Positions 59,879 to 64,000 of a DNA stretch of 64,000 nucleotides are shown piece after piece. The stretch's first letter is position 1, and the number at the start of each line of letters is the position of its first letter. Below the pieces are notes generated by a model. The model did no database searches. It was not told where the DNA came from and saw only the letters and a list, made by a program, of their open reading frames with translations. A program made the translations under genes and the position numbers. The stretch lies in NCBI RefSeq assembly GCF_009937765.1, contig NZ_CP047089.1:3594272-3658271 (forward strand), read 5' to 3'. This stretch comes from Bacillus pumilus. GTDB lineage: Bacteria > Bacillota > Bacilli > Bacillales > Bacillaceae.

Positions 59879-61129
59879 ATGAAAAAGTTCGTCGCTTTTC
59901 AAATCATGATCGCTTTGGTGATAGGAGCTCTTATCGGACATTTCTTTCCTGACTTCGGGATGGCCCTCAGGCCAATCGGAGATGGGTTCATCCGATTGAT
60001 TAAAATGATCGTTGTTCCTATCGTTTTCTCTACCATTGTCATTGGTGCAGCTGGCAGTGGTGGCATGAAGAAGATGGGCAGCCTTGGATTAAAGACGATC
60101 ATTTGGTTTGAAGTCATCACAACCATCGTTCTAGGAATTGGGCTATTGCTGGCTAATGTTCTAAAGCCTGGCGTTGGCCTCGACTTCTCTAAATTAGCTA
60201 AGAAAGATATTGGTGAATTAGATGGCTATACGCAGAAAGTCGTGGACTTTAAACAAATGGTACTCGATATCATTCCAACGAATATTGTGGATGTCATGGC
60301 ACAAAATGATTTACTTGCTGTCATTTTCTTCGCCATATTATTTGGTGTAGCCGCAAGCGGCATCGGTAAGGCATCCGCTCCTGTTCTCACCTTCTTTGAA
60401 TCAGTGGCACAAATTATGTTTAAGCTAACGCAGATGGTCATGGTGACAGCACCTATTGGAGTGCTTGCATTAATGGCTGCTTCCGTTGGTCAATATGGCA
60501 TTGTGTTATTAATCCCAATGATGAAGCTTGTAGGGACTGTATTTTTAGGATTATTCATCATTCTCTTTGCTTTGTTCCCTCTAGTCGCACTGATCTTCCG
60601 TTTTAACTACTTCGAAGTGTTAAAAATGATATGGGATTTGTTCTTGGTTGCCTTTTCTACTACAAGTACAGAAACTGTCCTTCCTCAGCTTATGTCACGA
60701 ATGGAGAAATACGGCTGTCCGAAAAGAATTGTCTCCTTTGTCATTCCATCTGGTCTTTCTCTCAATTGTGATGGGTCCAGTTTATATTTATCGGTTTCCT
60801 GTGTGTTCCTTGCACAAGCGTTTGGTGTCGACATGAGTTTGTCACAGCAGCTTTTGATGATGCTTGTTCTTGTATTAACGAGTAAAGGGATTGCAGCGGT
60901 GCCATCCGGTTCACTCGTCGTTCTTTTGGCAACCGCACATGCAGTTGGTCTCCCAGCAGAAGGCGTTGCCATTATTGCCGGTGTCGATCGAATTATGGAT
61001 ATGGCACGAACAGGTGTGAATGTTCCAGGTCATGCCGTTGCGTGTATTGTCGTATCAAAATGGGAGAAAGTATTCCGCGAATCTGCTTGGGAAGTTCCAA
61101 AAGCAGGTGAGGAAACAAAAGGGATGTAA
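59879..61129 (+). CDS. gltP: proton/glutamate symporter GltP
   Basis: 416 aa from ATG 59879, chosen because AAAGGGGGT lies 8 bases ahead and [13 protein letters not shown] matches B. subtilis GltP. DAACS family (SLC1): eight membrane segments and two re-entrant loops with [13 protein letters not shown] (HP1) and [14 protein letters not shown] (HP2); the substrate motif [14 protein letters not shown] lies in segment 8. It imports glutamate and aspartate with protons. Confidence 0.95.
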   Translation: MKKFVAFQIMIALVIGALIGHFFPDFGMALRPIGDGFIRLIKMIVVPIVFSTIVIGAAGSGGMKKMGSLGLKTIIWFEVITTIVLGIGLLLANVLKPGVGLDFSKLAKKDIGELDGYTQKVVDFKQMVLDIIPTNIVDVMAQNDLLAVIFFAILFGVAASGIGKASAPVLTFFESVAQIMFKLTQMVMVTAPIGVLALMAASVGQYGIVLLIPMMKLVGTVFLGLFIILFALFPLVALIFRFNYFEVLKMIWDLFLVAFSTTSTETVLPQLMSRMEKYGCPKRIVSFVIPSGLSLNCDGSSLYLSVSCVFLAQAFGVDMSLSQQLLMMLVLVLTSKGIAAVPSGSLVVLLATAHAVGLPAEGVAIIAGVDRIMDMARTGVNVPGHAVACIVVSKWEKVFRESAWEVPKAGEETKGM

Positions 61130-61137
61130 TGTTATAT

Positions 61138-61366
61138 GAAGGAAAGGGATTCCCCCTTTCCTTTCAGATTGTTGACAAAGGGCTAAAATGATCTTGATTT
61201 TAGCCCTTTGTCTTCTTTTCAGCGTGATAGAAAACCTTTGCAGTCTAGGAAGGACGAGCATCGGAGCGGAGCGAATTGAACATTCGTGAGCACCGAAGCG
61301 CAGATCTGACACCGAATGCGAGGGTTTGTCTACACGCTGGAAGGAAAGGGATTCCCCCTTTCCTTT
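61138..61366. repeat. 175-bp structured repeat (copy 2, 61165-61339) flanked by direct duplicates of a terminator hairpin
   Basis: The element proper 61165-61339 has the same length and ends as the copy at 39058-39232, and about 90% identity. It is flanked by perfect 27-base direct repeats (61138-61164 and 61340-61366). Each is the complete hairpin AAGGAAAGGG/CCCTTTCCTT that ends gltP and the convergent S66 gene. The flank differs from that of copy 1. The inner stem is GCATCGG (61258-61264) with CCGAAGC (61293-61299). Confidence 0.92.
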
Positions 61367-61368
61367 TC

Positions 61369-62388
61369 TTATGATAAAAATGCTTGCTTTAAGACCGCTT
61401 TGCCATGAGATTGCAACTGTACTTCTGCATATGCGCCATTAATCAGTGTCATTTGCGGCGGGACATGCCCACAATCTATATCGTAAAAAATGGGGATTTG
61501 TAATTCCTTATGCAATTCTTCATATACATCCTGATACCGATAACCTTCCACAGGCACATCTACTGCACTTCGCCCAAACATAATACCTGAACAGTGATCA
61601 AACCACCCTGCTAGTTTTAATTGAACAAGCGATCTCTTCACGCTTGCAGCATTTAATGCGCAGTTTTCGAAATACCAGAGAATTGGTTCATCTTTTATGA
61701 ATGTTTTCTGAAAAGTTTTGACGTCTCCAAAAGGTGTCCCTGCTAAGTGACGTATAATATCAATGCAGCCACCCATCAGTCTTCCCTTCACTGTCATTTC
61801 TTGTTGATCAACTGTATGCCATGCGGTAGGTTCTGTTAAATGAAAGACATGTTTACTCGGATTGTCATGCTGCCATTCCTTTTGATACATAGATGAAGAA
61901 AATTGGGTTATCTCCGTCTCATCTTTTGCGGAAAGTGTTCGCTCCCACATGGCAGTCGTTTGATCAAACTCTTCTCCTCTTAGATCTACTAAGTTCGGCC
62001 CATGCGCAGTAGCAATGCCTGTTTTTAATGTCAACGCGAGCAGGAGTGCACTCGTATCTGAATAACCAAGAATCCACTTTTTTTGCATTGATGAGAAATC
62101 AAGGTGCTCTAGCACTTCCATCAGAAGCTGCCCTCCCCAGGGCGGGATGATGTGATCAATCTCATCACATGTCATCATGTACTGAAGTTCCTTTGCTCGT
62201 TCTACGGCAGGGGCAGATTTCGCCTTTTCCTGCTTCCAGACCGTCTCTCCACATACGACATCATAGCCTCTTTTTTCCATTCGTTCGCATGAAAGCCGAA
62301 ACATGTCATGCAAAGATGGCTGTACACCTGAGGACGGTGCTGTGACACCAATTGTTTGTCCTTTTTGTAATTGTGGAAATTGTATCAT
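61369..62388 (-). CDS. S66-family LD-carboxypeptidase (YocD/MccF-like)
   Basis: 339 aa from ATG 62388 (GGAGGG site). Serine peptidase of family S66: the nucleophile elbow is ILGYSDTSALLLAL, preceded by the IIPPWGGQLLMEVL segment; the Glu and His of the triad fall in the C-terminal half (FENCA and DIDCGHVPPQMTL). Relatives trim murein tetrapeptides (LdcA) or inactivate microcin C (MccF). It is longer and closer to YocD/MccF than to LdcA. Convergent with gltP. Confidence 0.85.
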   Translation of the reverse strand: MIQFPQLQKGQTIGVTAPSSGVQPSLHDMFRLSCERMEKRGYDVVCGETVWKQEKAKSAPAVERAKELQYMMTCDEIDHIIPPWGGQLLMEVLEHLDFSSMQKKWILGYSDTSALLLALTLKTGIATAHGPNLVDLRGEEFDQTTAMWERTLSAKDETEITQFSSSMYQKEWQHDNPSKHVFHLTEPTAWHTVDQQEMTVKGRLMGGCIDIIRHLAGTPFGDVKTFQKTFIKDEPILWYFENCALNAASVKRSLVQLKLAGWFDHCSGIMFGRSAVDVPVEGYRYQDVYEELHKELQIPIFYDIDCGHVPPQMTLINGAYAEVQLQSHGKAVLKQAFLS

Positions 62389-62465
62389 CCTATTTCCCTC
62401 CATTCTCTCTCAATCTCTCATTTATAAAGAAGATGCCCCTATTAAAAGGGACATCTTCTTTTCTT

Positions 62466-63341
62466 TTATTCCTTTTGACGCAGCACAGTATAGACACCTG
62501 CGAAGATACATAGAATGCCAATGAATGAGCGTAATCCCATTTCTTCTCCCAAAAGCAGCCAGCCAAGAATGGCACCTACGATCGGTTGAAAGAAAAAGAA
62601 CAGCCCACCGCTTGAGGCATCCATTAATTGAAGCCCTCGATTCCATAAAAAGAATGCTAGAGCGGTTGAGATGATACCTAGATAAAGAATACCACCCCAA
62701 ATCTCCGGCCTTGCCATCTGTTCCACATCTAGGTGAGGTAAACGAAATAATACTGGCGGTGTTAAAACAATAAATGCAATGATAATCGCATATGTGGTTG
62801 TCACCACCTGAGGGTACTTTCCTGGGACACGTTTAAGCAAAATAGACATCAGCGCCCATGTTAAAGCAGCGAAGACCAATGAAAGACCACCAACAAATTC
62901 ATCTGTCTGTACTGCAACTGGACCAATCATGAGCCATACACCTGCTGTAGCAAGAAGGATGGATGCGCACTTTCGAACAGTCATGGCTTCTTTTAATAGA
63001 AAGAAAGCAAACAGCACCATAAACGCAGGAGTTGCAGATGTAATAACAGCCCCCATTTGTGCAGAGGTATACATCGTCCCAATTTCTTGAGTCACGATTG
63101 AAAGGAAATTTCCGATCAGCCCAATCAACACCATAAGCGGGATATCTTTTTTATCTAATTGAAAGGAATAGCCCAAGCGCCAAATGGTAAACACCAAAAC
63201 GATTCCTGCTATAGCATATCTCATCCAGACGAGCTCAAGTGGCGGGACAACCGCTACTGTGACTTTGACAACAACATACATACCGCCCCAAATACTTGCT
63301 GCGATTGCTAGGTAAAGGGCGCCTATATATTTTTCATTCAT
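62466..63341 (-). CDS. EamA/DMT-family transporter
   Basis: 291 aa from ATG 63341 (GGAGGG site, 7 bases). Ten membrane segments in two EamA repeats: the first opens ALYLAIAASIWGGMYVVVK, the second GGLSLVFAALTWALMSILLKR; GGLFFFFQPIVGAILGWLLLGE is the typical ninth-tenth segment motif. It exports metabolites or amino acids; substrate unknown. Same strand as the S66 gene, with 62 bases between. Confidence 0.87.
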   Translation of the reverse strand: MNEKYIGALYLAIAASIWGGMYVVVKVTVAVVPPLELVWMRYAIAGIVLVFTIWRLGYSFQLDKKDIPLMVLIGLIGNFLSIVTQEIGTMYTSAQMGAVITSATPAFMVLFAFFLLKEAMTVRKCASILLATAGVWLMIGPVAVQTDEFVGGLSLVFAALTWALMSILLKRVPGKYPQVVTTTYAIIIAFIVLTPPVLFRLPHLDVEQMARPEIWGGILYLGIISTALAFFLWNRGLQLMDASSGGLFFFFQPIVGAILGWLLLGEEMGLRSFIGILCIFAGVYTVLRQKE

Positions 63342-63635
63342 CATTTTCCCTCCGTTATTGGATATTTTGAATACCATATCCACAAACGGAGATCACTCTC
63401 CGTTATGGACGGAGGGCATTTGGAACATCATGTTCAAACAAAGGTTTCCACAGCATTGTCGTCACTCCAATTATTTTTATTTTCTGATACTTTATAACAA
63501 ATTCTGGTTGACTTCAATCCTTTTTGCACCTTTTTTCTTCATATAATAGAAGATAATCGGCTATTGACATGCTGAATTCGTTTTCATATAGTAATTAAAA
63601 CTATAGGTCGTCATGCAGAAAAGGAGTAGAGGTCG

Positions 63636-64000
63636 TTGGATATTGAAGCTAGAAAACATATTCCCCGCACGGAACATGAACCATTTCTCGAGGGAATAAA
63701 AGATTGTGTGCCAACCCTACTTGGTTATATGAGTATCGGGTTTGCCTTTGGAATTGTTGGAATTAGTGCACAGTTGAGCTTATGGGACATTGCACTTCTA
63801 GCAATCTTTATTTATGCAGGTGCTTCACAGTTTATTATCTGTGCACTGCTTGTCACGGGAAGTCCCCTTTCCGCTATTATTCTCACTACATTTATTGTGA
63901 ATCTGCGTCATTTATTACTCAGTCTGACGCTGGCCCCTCATTTTACACGCTACTCTTTAAAACAAAATATCGGATTCGGTCTATTGCTGACTGATGAATC
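63636..64000 (+). CDS. azlC: AzlC-family branched-chain amino acid exporter subunit (partial)
   Basis: Starts at TTG 63636 behind AAGGAG and runs off the right edge after 121 codons. The AzlC core is clear: GYMSIGFAFGIVGISAQLS, then LAIFIYAGASQFIICALL and FIVNLRHLLLSLTLAP. AzlC with the small AzlD exports branched-chain amino acids and gives azaleucine resistance. The partner azlD would lie past the edge. The 290-base gap before it holds promoter-like AT-rich DNA only. Confidence 0.9.
   Translation, partial: MDIEARKHIPRTEHEPFLEGIKDCVPTLLGYMSIGFAFGIVGISAQLSLWDIALLAIFIYAGASQFIICALLVTGSPLSAIILTTFIVNLRHLLLSLTLAPHFTRYSLKQNIGFGLLLTDE

Noticed and set aside
63384-63635. Repeated CTCCGTTATGGACGGAG-like hairpin before azlC as a riboswitch
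   Set aside because: Only one short stem and no conserved block of a known riboswitch class; could be a promoter-proximal hairpin.

Overview
The window is chromosomal DNA of a Bacillus of the B. subtilis group. Gene order, protein lengths and oriC layout match B. subtilis closely. Details such as a papain-like gene between noc and soj and the mhq cluster position point to the B. pumilus clade (pumilus/safensis/altitudinis), but that species call is inference from protein similarity, not from rRNA.

Region 1 (1-36.2 kb) is the replication-origin region, read with gyrB at the left edge. Leftward genes are gyrB (partial), remB, recF, rlbA, dnaN and dnaA. The bipartite oriC lies on both sides of dnaA: one DnaA-box set with an AT-rich stretch toward dnaN, another toward rpmH. 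Rightward are rpmH, rnpA, spoIIIJ, jag, trmE, mnmG, rsmG, noc, a papain-like secreted protein, soj and spo0J (with an internal parS), followed by yyaC, a YkvI-like membrane protein, two unknown genes, yyzM, ychF and rpsF-ssbA-rpsR. Next is an accessory block: an ABC importer with a fused permease/binding protein, an mhq quinone-detoxification operon with a palindromic MhqR-type operator, a catalase gene broken by two frameshifts, sigV-rsiV, ppaC, a second parS-like site, and yybS-gdpP-rplI.

Region 2 (36.4-59.0 kb) is a block that in B. subtilis sits far from the origin: lytM-like, rsiX, sigX, resE-D-C-B-A, rluB, spmB, spmA, dacB, ypuI, scpB, scpA, ypuF, the rib operon, ypuD-like, ppiB and ypuA. 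It is bounded on both sides by the same 126-bp fragment of an IS3-family transposase 3' end in the same orientation. Either a real IS-mediated rearrangement or a contig join made at a repeat would explain this. The rib operon has an FMN riboswitch but no ribD, and its ribBA gene carries only the DHBP synthase half. Both enzymes of the GTP branch are therefore missing here.

Region 3 (59.2-64 kb) has tRNA-Gly(TCC) and tRNA-Arg(ACG), gltP, an S66 carboxypeptidase, an EamA transporter and the start of azlC.

The most unusual item is a 175-bp structured repeat, present twice at identical length (39058-39232 and 61165-61339). Each copy lies between two copies of the local terminator hairpin (27-29 bp direct repeats, different at each site). 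An internal stem shows three compensatory base-pair changes between the copies. This looks like a small mobile structured element that inserts into, and duplicates, transcription terminators.
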